From: Rhodoferax sp. BAB1
GTDB lineage: Bacteria; Pseudomonadota; Gammaproteobacteria; Burkholderiales; Burkholderiaceae_C
DNA length: 64,000 nt
Reading direction: 5' to 3'
NCBI RefSeq assembly: GCF_013334205.1
Contig: NZ_CP054424.1
Location: forward strand, 3,678,001-3,742,000
Part shown: piece after piece, positions 1-7,907 of the stretch
Position numbering within the stretch: the stretch's first letter is position 1
Layout of the letters: the number at the start of each line of letters is the position of its first letter
Program-made: the position numbers and the translations under genes
The notes under the pieces: model-generated
Told to the model about the DNA's origin: nothing
What the model saw: only the letters and a program-made list of their open reading frames with translations
Databases searched by the model: none

Positions 1-460
1 CCAGCAGGGCCCGGCCTTCGCTGGTGCAATACGCCGGCATGCGTACACCGAGGTAGGAGCGCGTGCGGATGGCGTGCGGGCTGTCGATGTTGCGCAGGTA
101 GAGGATTTCGGCGTCGTGCAGCACCGCCAGGTGCACCGTCTCGCCACTCTGTGTGCTCAGCGCGTGCAGGTGCGGCACCGCCTGCTCCGACACGTCCATG
201 CGCCGGCGCACCTGGGCGCCCAGGGAAAACAGCAGCAGTCCGAGCCGGTAACGGCCATCGACCGGGTTCTGTTCCAGGAAACCTTCGGACACCAGTGTGC
301 TCGCCAGCCGATGGGCCGTGCTCTTGGCCACACCCAGGCGTTTGGCCAGGGCGGTGATGCCCAGTTCCGGCTCTTCGGGGGTGAAGGTCTTGAGCAGGCG
401 CAGGGCGCCGCCGACGGATGACAGGCGGCGCGACGGGCTTTCAGCGTCGACGGTCGTCAT
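1..460 (-). CDS. IclR-family transcriptional regulator (3' part outside window)
   Basis: The first 153 codons are visible. Residues about 13-75 form the IclR winged helix-turn-helix, with the family-typical stretch LGVAKSTAHRL and then GRYRLG at the wing. After it begins the ligand-binding domain (LSTQSGETVHLAVL, where IclR proteins carry the start of the GAF-like fold). The ATG at 460 overlaps the stop of the upstream dehydrogenase as ATGA, so the two are translationally coupled and share a transcript with the Rieske oxygenase. IclR proteins next to aromatic catabolic genes usually sense the pathway substrate. That role, probably controlling the divergent promoters at 2876-2974, is inference. 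Confidence 0.9.
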   Translation of the reverse strand, partial: MTTVDAESPSRRLSSVGGALRLLKTFTPEEPELGITALAKRLGVAKSTAHRLASTLVSEGFLEQNPVDGRYRLGLLLFSLGAQVRRRMDVSEQAVPHLHALSTQSGETVHLAVLHDAEILYLRNIDSPHAIRTRSYLGVRMPAYCTSEGRALL

Positions 461-1554
461 CGCTTGGGCTCGATGGTCATGTGGATGGGACCGGCCACGC
501 CTTCCCCCACCAGCGAACGCAGCGCCAGATCGGTCTCCTCCAGCGTGAAGGTGTGGGTGCTCATGGCGGTGACGTTGTGGCGATTGCCGGCGATGAGCTG
601 CAGCGCCAGTTCCACCGACTCGTAGGAATGCCCGCGCATGCCCTTGACGGTCAGGAAGTTGGCGATGATGCGGTCGCTGTCGAAGGCCGGGATCTTCTGG
701 CGCTTCTGTCCGCCCAGGATGACACGGCCGCGCTTGCGCGCCAGCTCGATCGCGCTGATCACCGAGGCCGGCCCGCCGGCCGCGCAGTCGATCACCAGGT
801 CGGCCATGCGCCCGCCGGTGAGGTCGGCCACGGTCTCCAGCAGGTCCTGCGCCTCGATGTCGATGGTGTGGTGAGCGCCCAGCTGCCGGGCCAGGACCAT
901 GCGCTGGCGGTCGGTCTCGCTGCCCAGGCCGGTCACGATGATCTGCTCGGCCCCCGCTTCGCGCGCAGCCACCACGCAGGCCAGGCCCTGCTGGCCGGGC
1001 CCCTGGATCAGCACCGTCTGCCCCGGCCCGGCGCCGCCTTGCAGGTAGGTCCACTCGATGCCGTTGGACAGGGGCAGGGCCAGGGCCGCGTGGCGCGCCG
1101 AGACCCCGGCCGGCACATGGTGGAACACCGTGTTGAAGTGCAGGTGCTGCTGCTGTGCAAAACCACCCCACAGGCCGGGCGCCACCGACAGGCCGGTGGC
1201 GCCGTAGCGCAGTCCGCCCAGGCGCCAGTCGGTGGCATTGCACAGCCGGAACTCGCCCGAGCGGCAGTACTCGCAATGACCGCAGGGCAGGTACTCCTCC
1301 AGTGCGACCAGATCGCCTTCCTTCACGTTCCAGTGCCGGGCCGCGAAGCTGCCGATCTGCTCGACCTGGCCCACGGTCTCATGGCCCAGGATCAGCGGCC
1401 CGCGCGAGGGCGGCAGGTTCTGGTAATAGCCCCAGTCGCTGCCGCAGACGCCGGTGCAAAGCACGCGCAGCACACCGGAGGCCGCGTCCGGTGCGGGCAC
1501 GTCCAGCTCGCGGATCTCGGTGACGCCGGCGGCGATCGCCACCGCGGCTTTCAT
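457..1554 (-). CDS. Zinc-dependent alcohol/polyol dehydrogenase (MDR superfamily)
   Basis: A 365-residue medium-chain dehydrogenase. The catalytic zinc site shows Cys37 (GVCGSD) and His58-Glu59 (GHET). The structural zinc site is Cys91, Cys94, Cys97 and Cys105. The nucleotide-binding loop GPGQQG lies at about 185-190, which predicts NAD(P). It sits 34 bp behind the Rieske oxygenase and overlaps the IclR gene. By position it may oxidise the dihydrodiol made by the oxygenase, but classical phthalate pathways use a Gfo/Idh-type dehydrogenase there, so the substrate is not established. The family assignment is firm; the pathway role is inference. Confidence 0.9.
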   Translation of the reverse strand: MKAAVAIAAGVTEIRELDVPAPDAASGVLRVLCTGVCGSDWGYYQNLPPSRGPLILGHETVGQVEQIGSFAARHWNVKEGDLVALEEYLPCGHCEYCRSGEFRLCNATDWRLGGLRYGATGLSVAPGLWGGFAQQQHLHFNTVFHHVPAGVSARHAALALPLSNGIEWTYLQGGAGPGQTVLIQGPGQQGLACVVAAREAGAEQIIVTGLGSETDRQRMVLARQLGAHHTIDIEAQDLLETVADLTGGRMADLVIDCAAGGPASVISAIELARKRGRVILGGQKRQKIPAFDSDRIIANFLTVKGMRGHSYESVELALQLIAGNRHNVTAMSTHTFTLEETDLALRSLVGEGVAGPIHMTIEPKR

Positions 1555-1588
1555 GCGGTGCCTCCGGCTGCGGGGTGGGGCTGCGTGC

Positions 1589-2875
1589 TCATACCGTGAC
1601 GTGCGGCTTCTTGGGTTCGGCCCGCAGCGCGTCCCTGGCGGCTTCGTGGAAGGGCTGGCCTGCGGGCAGCACGATGGCGACCGAACGGATCTTCTGCACG
1701 TGCGGCTCGGTGCCGGGCGGCGGTGTGCCGTGTTCGGCCAGCGCCGTGGCCGCGGCGATCAGGCGGCGGCGCGCCTGCACGATGCCGCGGTCGGTGCCGG
1801 TGAGGTGCTCGCGGGTGCGGTCCGCGATCGGGCCCATGCTTTCCTGCAGCGAGGAGTCCTGCACGGCAATGCCTTCGATGCCGCTGTAGAGCTCGCCGGA
1901 GCGCTGCTTCTCGCGGTCCATCAGGTAGTCGTTCGACTTGTTGGCCAGCGGGATGTAGGTGCCCGGTACGTACTTGCAGTGGATGCCGTGGCCTTCCTGC
2001 ATGGCCTGGCGCTCGGTCGCGCTGAGCGCGCGCGTGGGGTGGTAGTCGAAGCTCCAGGCCCAGCAGTTCTCGTCGTCGATCGGCACCCAGAAGTGGCCGT
2101 GCACCGGGTGGTCGCCGCGCGGCGGCACCATGGTGAACATGGGCATGATCCAGGGCGTGATGCGCCAGTAGAGCTTGCCGGCTTCGGCCTTGCGGCTCAC
2201 CCCGATCAGCAGCCCGCCCTCGGCCTCGGCCACCTCGAACTGCGGCCGCAGGTCCTGCATGTTGTACTCATTGCCCTTGGCGCCCTTGAAGAGCGGGTCG
2301 CGGCTCAGGCCGCCGCGGTGCAGGAAGGAGACGTGGCTGGAGTCGATGCCGCCTTCAAGGGCCTGCAGCCAGTTGCATTCCTGCAGCCGCTTGGACATGA
2401 AGCTCTGTTCGGCGGGCACGGTGGCAAATTCCCATTCGGGGGCCGGCGGCTGGTGCTCGGGCGGGCCCATGTAGATCCAGACCACACCGCCGCGCTCGAT
2501 CAGGGGATAGGACTTGAGCTTGACCTTGTCGCACAGGCGGCTGCCCTCCGGCTCCGAGGGCACGTCCACGCACTGGCCGTTGACGTCGAATTTCCAGCCG
2601 TGGTACGGGCAGCGCAGCCCGTTTTCCTCGTTGCGGCCGAACCAGAGCGAGACCCCGCGGTGCGCGCAGAACTCGTCCATCACGCCGAGCCGGCCCTGCG
2701 TGTCGCGGATGGCGATCAGGCGTTCGCCCAGCAGCTGGACGCGCACCGGCGCACAGTCGGGCGCGGGCAGCTCCTCGGACAGGAGCGCCGGCAGCCAGTA
2801 GCGCCGGAAGAGGTTGCCCATGGGGGTGCCGGCGTTGGTGCGGGTCACCAGTTCGTTCTGTTCTTTTTTCAGCAT
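1589..2875 (-). CDS. Rieske aromatic ring-hydroxylating dioxygenase, phthalate 4,5-dioxygenase-like oxygenase subunit
   Basis: 428 residues. The Rieske [2Fe-2S] ligands are Cys70-x-His72 and Cys89-x2-His92 (CAHRG, CPYHGW). The mononuclear iron site is seen as D178-S-S-H181 and H186. The N-terminus (ELVTRTNAGTPMG, RRYWLPALLSEELP) resembles phthalate 4,5-dioxygenase oxygenase components. Start chosen at the ATG at 2875: it gives the family N-terminus, and the open frame further upstream is only a shadow of the divergent transporter gene. No ferredoxin-reductase partner is encoded nearby, so electrons must come from an unlinked component. First gene of the minus-strand oxygenase-dehydrogenase-IclR transcript. 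The ring substrate is not proven. Confidence 0.9.
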   Translation of the reverse strand: MLKKEQNELVTRTNAGTPMGNLFRRYWLPALLSEELPAPDCAPVRVQLLGERLIAIRDTQGRLGVMDEFCAHRGVSLWFGRNEENGLRCPYHGWKFDVNGQCVDVPSEPEGSRLCDKVKLKSYPLIERGGVVWIYMGPPEHQPPAPEWEFATVPAEQSFMSKRLQECNWLQALEGGIDSSHVSFLHRGGLSRDPLFKGAKGNEYNMQDLRPQFEVAEAEGGLLIGVSRKAEAGKLYWRITPWIMPMFTMVPPRGDHPVHGHFWVPIDDENCWAWSFDYHPTRALSATERQAMQEGHGIHCKYVPGTYIPLANKSNDYLMDREKQRSGELYSGIEGIAVQDSSLQESMGPIADRTREHLTGTDRGIVQARRRLIAAATALAEHGTPPPGTEPHVQKIRSVAIVLPAGQPFHEAARDALRAEPKKPHVTV

Positions 2876-2974
2876 CGTTGTCTCCTGTTCCGTATAGAGG
2901 AATGGTTTTCCTTTTGGAAGAACGAAGATAGCATGAGCCCAACGGTTCCAGCAACCCATAAAAAGGAGACACCC
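2876..2974. promoter_or_regulatory. Divergent promoter region of the aromatic cluster
   Basis: The 99 bp between the Rieske oxygenase and the solute-binding protein must hold both promoters. A small palindrome TTCC-N4-GGAA lies at 2908-2919, which could be part of an IclR-type operator. A Shine-Dalgarno sequence AAAGGAGA lies at about 2962-2969 before the plus-strand gene. I could not fix convincing -35/-10 pairs. The operator assignment is a guess from position. Confidence 0.35.
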
Positions 2975-3946
2975 ATGGTTCGTCAACTCTTCGCCGTGGC
3001 CGCGCTGCTCGGCCTCTCGACCGGCGCCCTGGCGCAGGCCCCGTCGCCCGCCGGCGACTGGCCTGCCAGGCCGGTGCGCATCGTCGTGCCCTACGCCCCG
3101 GGCGGTTCCTCCGACACGCTGGGGCGCATGATCGCGCAGCAACTGCAGAACAACCTGAAGCAGACCTTCGTGGTGGAAAACAAGGCCGGCGGCGGTGGCA
3201 CCATCGGCTCGGGTCAGGTCTCCAAGCTGCCCCCCGACGGCTACAGCCTGGTGGTCTCGGGCATCGGCTCGCATGTGATCGCGCCGGTGGAGACCAAGGT
3301 CTTCAATCCGATGAACGACTTCACCCACATCGCGCTGCTGGGCGGCCCGCCCCTGGCGCTGGTGGTGCACCCCTCGGTGCCGGCGAATACGGTCCCCGAG
3401 TTCATCGCCTATGCCAAGCAGCTCAAGGACGGGCTGAGCTGGGGCTCGCCGGGCCAGGGCACCCACGGCCACCTGGTCGGTGAACTGCTGGCCAAGCAGG
3501 CCCAGTACGCGCAGACCCACATCAGCTACAAGGGGGCCGGGCCGGCCGTCACCGACCTGCTGAGCGGCCAGATCCTGGCCGCCGTGATGACCTATTCGTC
3601 GGCCAACGCACACGTCAAGACGGGCCGGCTCAAGGCGCTGGCCACCACGGCCTCCAAGCGCCTGGCCGACATCCCGAACGTGCCCACCTTTGCCGAGCTG
3701 GGCTACCCGGGCCTCACCTCCATCACCTGGTTCGCCCTCTCGGGCCCGCCCGGCATGCCGCCGGCCCTGGTGGCCCGGATCAATGAGGAAGTGCGCCGTG
3801 GGCTCAAGACCGAGGCCGCACAGAAGCAGCTCGCATTCGAGAGCATGGAAACCCAGGACTGGGATGCCGCGACCTTCACGCGCTACGTGGGCAGCGAGAT
3901 CGAGCGCTGGACGCCGCTGGTGTTGTCCATCAAGAAGCCCCAGTAA
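2975..3946 (+). CDS. Tripartite tricarboxylate transporter solute-binding protein (Bug/TctC family)
   Basis: 323 residues with a Sec signal peptide (about residues 1-21, ending ALAQA) and then the Bug-family opening WPARPVRIVVPYAPGGSSD. Bug proteins are periplasmic receptors, very numerous in Burkholderiales, that bind carboxylates including aromatic acids. No TctA or TctB membrane subunit is in the window, so it must borrow a distant permease or act as an orphan receptor. A clear Shine-Dalgarno sequence lies just upstream of the ATG. It diverges from the Rieske gene and is followed 22 bp later by the decarboxylase-like gene, which suggests uptake of the same aromatic acid. Confidence 0.9.
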   Translation: MVRQLFAVAALLGLSTGALAQAPSPAGDWPARPVRIVVPYAPGGSSDTLGRMIAQQLQNNLKQTFVVENKAGGGGTIGSGQVSKLPPDGYSLVVSGIGSHVIAPVETKVFNPMNDFTHIALLGGPPLALVVHPSVPANTVPEFIAYAKQLKDGLSWGSPGQGTHGHLVGELLAKQAQYAQTHISYKGAGPAVTDLLSGQILAAVMTYSSANAHVKTGRLKALATTASKRLADIPNVPTFAELGYPGLTSITWFALSGPPGMPPALVARINEEVRRGLKTEAAQKQLAFESMETQDWDAATFTRYVGSEIERWTPLVLSIKKPQ

Positions 3947-3968
3947 ACCGGAACGGGAAGTCGCAGCC

Positions 3969-4958
3969 ATGGCCAAACTCCAGCTCTCGGTCGCCATGGG
4001 CGACTACGACCGCACCCGTGCGCTGTACGACGGCCGGGTCCAGATCGACGGCGTCGACCCGGTCTACATGCTGCTCAACCCGGAAGAGATGTTTTTTCGG
4101 GCCATGCGCAGCCGCGACTTCGACATCGCCGAACTCTCGTTCTCCAGTTACCTGGTCAAGCACTCGCAGGGGGATTGCCCCTACATCGCGGTGCCGGTGT
4201 TCCTGTCGCGTGCCTTTCGCCACACCTCGATCTACGTGCGCAAGGACCGCATCAAGCAGCCGGCCGATCTCAAGGGCCGGCGCGTGGGCCTGCCGGAATA
4301 CCAGCTCACGGCCAATGTCTGGGCGCGCGCCATCCTGCAGGACGACTACGGCGTGCGGCCCGAGGACATCACCTGGGTGCGCGGTGGCATCGACACGCCG
4401 GGACGGCCCGAGAAGATCGCGCTGCAGCTGCCGCCGGGCGTGAAGGTGGAGGCCGCGCCCGAAGGCACGACCATCTCCGAATTGCTGGACCGCGGCGAGA
4501 TCGACGGTTTCATCGGCCCGCGCCCGCCCAACCGCGCGGCCCTGCGCAATCCCAACATCGGCTGGTTGTTCGACGACCCCACGGCCGAGGCCAAGGACTA
4601 CTACCGCCGCACCGGGGTGTTTCCCATCATGCATGTGGTGGGCATCCGCAAGGAACTGGCGCAGGCCCATCCCTGGCTGCCTGCGGCCGTGGTCAAGGCC
4701 TTCACGGTGTCCAAGGCGCAGGCGCTGGAGCTGCTGTCCGACACCTCGGCCACCAAGGTGACCCTGCCCTTTGTGGAAGAGCAGCTGAAGGCGGCGCGCG
4801 AATCGCTGGGCGAGGACTACTGGTCCTACGGCGTGCAGGCGGCACGCAAGACGCTGGAGACCTTTGTGCGGCACCACCACGCGCAGGGCCTGTCCAAGCG
4901 GCTCATGGCGGTGGAGGAGCTGTTCCACCCCGCCACCTACGAGACCTATTCGATCTAG
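3969..4958 (+). CDS. 4,5-dihydroxyphthalate decarboxylase-like protein
   Basis: 329 residues, the size of Pht5/OphC proteins, with the family N-terminus (LQLSVAMGDYDRTRALYDG, then VQIDGVDP) and the LKGRRVGLPEY motif. These proteins have a periplasmic-binding-protein-like fold but no signal peptide. Characterised members decarboxylate 4,5-dihydroxyphthalate to protocatechuate. It follows the solute-binding protein by 22 bp, so they probably form one transcript. With a phthalate-dioxygenase-like oxygenase across the divergent promoter the function is plausible, but many uncharacterised homologues carry the same name without tested activity. Confidence 0.8.
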   Translation: MAKLQLSVAMGDYDRTRALYDGRVQIDGVDPVYMLLNPEEMFFRAMRSRDFDIAELSFSSYLVKHSQGDCPYIAVPVFLSRAFRHTSIYVRKDRIKQPADLKGRRVGLPEYQLTANVWARAILQDDYGVRPEDITWVRGGIDTPGRPEKIALQLPPGVKVEAAPEGTTISELLDRGEIDGFIGPRPPNRAALRNPNIGWLFDDPTAEAKDYYRRTGVFPIMHVVGIRKELAQAHPWLPAAVVKAFTVSKAQALELLSDTSATKVTLPFVEEQLKAARESLGEDYWSYGVQAARKTLETFVRHHHAQGLSKRLMAVEELFHPATYETYSI

Positions 4959-4963
4959 TGTGA

Positions 4964-5647
4964 CTACGCGGCCCGTTCCTGGCGGCCGGCACCGCCATAC
5001 AGGTCCAGGCAGCGCTCGCGCCAGGCGTGGACCACGTCGTCCTCGGCCAGCAGGGCAAAGGGGCTGCTCACGCGCGCCCACATGAAAGCGCCGAAGGCCA
5101 GGTAGTCGGCGTAACCGGGCTGCTCGCCGCAAATGTAGGGGCCGTGGCCCAGGGCCAGGCGCAGGGGCTGCAGCGACTTGCGGAAGGCGTCGACGCGTTC
5201 CTCGCGGCCGGCCTGCACCTCTTCCAGCGTGGCCTTGTACTGCTTTTCGCGCGAGGCGCGGAAGTAGGCCTGGTCGGCCGGGTCCAGGCTGTCGTGCAGG
5301 TCTTTGAGGATCAGGCGCGCGATGCCGGCGTGCAGGGTGGTCTGCGCCCAGTACTGGAAGAACTTGAGCACGTGGCCCTCGGCGCCCGCGGGGATCAGGC
5401 GCGGCGTGTCGGGAAAGGTGGCGTCCAAGTATTGCACGATGGCCCAGCTGTCGGTGACGAGCCGGCCCTGGTGCGAGAGGGTGGGGATGGTGAGCTTGTC
5501 GCCGCCGGCGTTGATGCCGGGGATGTCGCCGAACAGCACGTCGCGCACCTCGAAGGCCAGGCCCTTGTGCAGCAGGGCCAGACGCGCGCGCCAGCTGTTG
5601 GGGCTGAAGTGCGCGCCGCGGGCATTGACCAGATCGTAAAAAAGCAT
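4964..5647 (-). CDS. Glutathione S-transferase family protein
   Basis: 227 residues. The N-terminal thioredoxin-like domain (about 1-80) contains NSWRARLALLHKGL and the cis-Pro/glutathione-site region IPTLSHQGRLVTDSWAI. An all-helical C-terminal domain follows. The N-terminal pattern resembles beta-etherase/LigE-type GSTs of aromatic degraders more than the alpha or mu classes. It is convergent with the decarboxylase-like gene (5-bp gap) and lies 30 bp behind the GT39 gene on the same strand. A role with the aromatic cluster is only positional inference. Confidence 0.85.
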   Translation of the reverse strand: MLFYDLVNARGAHFSPNSWRARLALLHKGLAFEVRDVLFGDIPGINAGGDKLTIPTLSHQGRLVTDSWAIVQYLDATFPDTPRLIPAGAEGHVLKFFQYWAQTTLHAGIARLILKDLHDSLDPADQAYFRASREKQYKATLEEVQAGREERVDAFRKSLQPLRLALGHGPYICGEQPGYADYLAFGAFMWARVSSPFALLAEDDVVHAWRERCLDLYGGAGRQERAA

Positions 5648-5677
5648 GGGTTCGTCTCCTGGGTTTTTTGGGGTGGT

Positions 5678-7201
5678 TCAGGCCGCGTCCTGGCGGCGTG
5701 GTGCGGGGCGACCGCCCCAGCCATGGCACAGGTGCAGGCGAAAGCGCGAGACCGCGCGCCCGGCGTGTTGCACGGTGAAGCTCTGCGCCGGTTCGCAGCG
5801 CTCGAACAGGCCCGGGCCCACGGGCAACTGGTAGGCGAGCTGTGACCAGTCCAGCAGCACGGCGCTTTCGCCCACGGGCAGCGGGCCGGTCCAGAGCGAG
5901 AACTGGTCGCTCTCGGGGGCCAGTACGTGCACCGGCAGGGGGCGGGCGTACCAGGCCAGGCGGCTGGCCAGGCTGCGGTGCTGCACGGCCAGGCGCGGGA
6001 TATGGTGGATGCGTGCCAGTTGCACCGCGTGCAGGCCGGCCTCGTGCCAGCCGTAGAAATCGGCGAAGGGGTTGCTTCTTTCGGGTTCAGGGCTGCCCGG
6101 CGCCTCGCTGCTGATCCAGGGCGGGCCGGCCAGCAGCATCAGGGCGTACAGGCCCACGGTGAACAGGGTCTGCAGGCCGCCCAGCAGCCAGATCAGCCTG
6201 CGCCGCCCGCTCGCCCACAGGGCGGCCAGGCCCAGGCCGGCAAAGGGCGCCAGCGCCACCCAGGCCGGTGCGGTCCAGTGCGTCAGGCTGGCGCCGCCAC
6301 CCGACAGGCCGGTGAGCACGGCAAAAGGCAGGGCGAAAAAGGTCAGCAGCCAGGCCTGGCTGTGGTCCAGTTCCAGGCCCCCCAGGACCTTGTGGCGCAG
6401 GCCGAAGATGCCCCAGATCAGCAGCGGGTAGAGCAGGGACTGCGCCAGCAGGAAGACCAGCAGCTGGCCGATGTCCCAGGCGCTGCCCATGACGTAGCGC
6501 AGCGGATAGGCCAGCGAGGCCCCGTCGTGCCCGGCATGCCAGAGCAGGACCGGCAGCACCAGCGCCAGCGTCAGCAGCAGGGCGATCCAGGGGCCGGCGC
6601 GGGTGAGCAGGCGCAGGCCGTGGGCGGCCAGCAGGCAGGCCAGCACCGGCAGGAAGGCGAAGAGGGCGGTGTATCTGGAGAGGCCGGCCAGCCCCAGCAG
6701 GGCGCCCAGCAGCAGCCAGTCGGACAGCTGCCGGACATGGGTTTCGTCCAGCAGGCGCAGGGTCTGCCACAGCAAGGCGGCGGTGAACAGCATCAGCAGC
6801 GTGTCGGGCAGCAGGCCGATGCCCAGGATGTGCAGCACGGGCGCCAGGCTGAAGGCCAGCACGGCCCACAGGCCGGCGTCGTCGATGCGGCCGACCGCCG
6901 GCACCAGCAGGGTGTGCAGGCGGCGTGCCGTGTCGTGGATGAACAGCGCCGTCAGCGCCCACAGCACTTCGGGGACCAGGCGCAGGAAACCTTCGGGCGC
7001 ATCCAGCGCCACCAGCGGCCACTGGATCCAGCCGACCAGCGGTGGGTGGTCAAGGTAGCTCAGGGCTGGCTGGGTGGCGTACAGCGCATGCAGCGCCTCG
7101 TCGCCCGAGAGTTCCAGCACCCAGCCCAGGATGAAATGCAGCAGGCTGTGACCCAGCAGGAGCAGGGCCAGCACGACGGGGGGGCGGGTGGCAATGGGCA
7201 C
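5678..7201 (-). CDS. GT39/ArnT-like membrane glycosyltransferase
   Basis: About 507 residues from a GTG at 7201. The N-terminal part has one membrane helix and then a luminal-type loop with ELSGDEALHALY and LSYLDHPPLVGW. This is the DE...DHPP pattern of dolichyl-phosphate-mannose/ArnT-type transferases, where the acidic pair binds metal or the lipid-linked sugar. About ten further hydrophobic helices follow, then a soluble C-terminal part. Such enzymes move a sugar from a polyprenyl phosphate to lipid A or another acceptor at the periplasmic face. The start is uncertain: codons further upstream run under the divergent cysteine-rich gene, so the GTG giving VPIATRPPVVLALLLLG was preferred. Confidence 0.8.
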   Translation of the reverse strand: MPIATRPPVVLALLLLGHSLLHFILGWVLELSGDEALHALYATQPALSYLDHPPLVGWIQWPLVALDAPEGFLRLVPEVLWALTALFIHDTARRLHTLLVPAVGRIDDAGLWAVLAFSLAPVLHILGIGLLPDTLLMLFTAALLWQTLRLLDETHVRQLSDWLLLGALLGLAGLSRYTALFAFLPVLACLLAAHGLRLLTRAGPWIALLLTLALVLPVLLWHAGHDGASLAYPLRYVMGSAWDIGQLLVFLLAQSLLYPLLIWGIFGLRHKVLGGLELDHSQAWLLTFFALPFAVLTGLSGGGASLTHWTAPAWVALAPFAGLGLAALWASGRRRLIWLLGGLQTLFTVGLYALMLLAGPPWISSEAPGSPEPERSNPFADFYGWHEAGLHAVQLARIHHIPRLAVQHRSLASRLAWYARPLPVHVLAPESDQFSLWTGPLPVGESAVLLDWSQLAYQLPVGPGLFERCEPAQSFTVQHAGRAVSRFRLHLCHGWGGRPAPRRQDAA

Positions 7202-7289
7202 GGTGACTGGGGCCGGGTAGGCACCGTGGAGTCTAAACGAGGGGGCCTGCCGCCGGGGGGCGGCTAAACTGCGGCCAACCCTGTTGCCC

Positions 7290-7517
7290 ATGGACCCGAG
7301 CCCCGCCGCCATCGACCCCTGCCGCTGCCCGCTGTGCGGCCAGCCCAATGGCTGCGCCAACGAGATCGCGCGCGCCACCGGGCAGGCCCAGCCGCCCTGC
7401 TGGTGCACCACCGTGGCCTTTGCCCCGGAGTTGCTGGCGCGAGTGCCGCCCGAGGCGCAGCGCAAGGCCTGCATCTGCGCGGCCTGCGCGGCCTGCGCGG
7501 GCGCCGTGCCGCGCTGA
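7290..7517 (+). CDS. Small cysteine-rich CWC-type protein
   Basis: 75 residues with paired cysteines: CRCPLCGQPNGCA near the N-terminus, then CWCT, then CICAACAACAG at the end. This matches the cysteine-rich CWC family of small proteobacterial proteins, probably metal binding, function unknown. The ATG at 7290 is preferred to the TTG two codons upstream. It diverges from the glycosyltransferase and converges on the cytochrome gene with a 6-bp gap. Confidence 0.8.
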   Translation: MDPSPAAIDPCRCPLCGQPNGCANEIARATGQAQPPCWCTTVAFAPELLARVPPEAQRKACICAACAACAGAVPR

Positions 7518-7523
7518 GGCGAA

Positions 7524-7841
7524 CTACTTCGCGCCCTCGATGATCCAGCGCATCAGCGTGATGCACTCTTCCTGGCTGAGGCGTTCGTGCGCCGCGATGT
7601 GGGCGAAGAGGCTGCCCTCTCGGAGCTTGTCGGTCAGCCGCTGCGGCGCATCGGCCTGGCCCCGGTAGCGGGCGTAGTCGCTGGCCAGCTGGGCCATGCC
7701 GGGGGTGTTGCGGCGCGGGGGCTCACCGTGGCAGTTGTAGCAGCCTTTGTCCAGCGCCAGTTGCGAACTGGCCTGGGCCGGCAGCGTGAACAGCAGTGTG
7801 AGCGACAGGCAGAGCAGGGGGCGGAATGTCATGCCATCCAT
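7524..7841 (-). CDS. Small periplasmic c-type cytochrome
   Basis: 105 residues: a signal peptide (about 1-24, ending PAQAS), then a single haem-attachment motif CYNCH at about 34-38, and a C-terminal helix LSQEECITLMRWI typical of class I cytochrome c. Candidate axial Met residues are in NTPGMAQL or the C-terminal helix. It should be a soluble or loosely bound periplasmic electron carrier. The second Met (at 7832) is an equally possible start. No oxidase or dehydrogenase partner is adjacent. Confidence 0.85.
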   Translation of the reverse strand: MDGMTFRPLLCLSLTLLFTLPAQASSQLALDKGCYNCHGEPPRRNTPGMAQLASDYARYRGQADAPQRLTDKLREGSLFAHIAAHERLSQEECITLMRWIIEGAK

Positions 7842-7907
7842 GGTGCCACCAAGTCGGCACGCCTGCTAGCATCAGTGTCCCGTCGTCTCCCGGATCCGCC
7901 CCCCGCC

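Noticed and set aside
2876..3997. Long N-terminal extension of the Rieske oxygenase on the minus strand
   Set aside because: It runs under the complete, signal-peptide-bearing Bug protein gene; the conserved oxygenase N-terminus begins at 2875.
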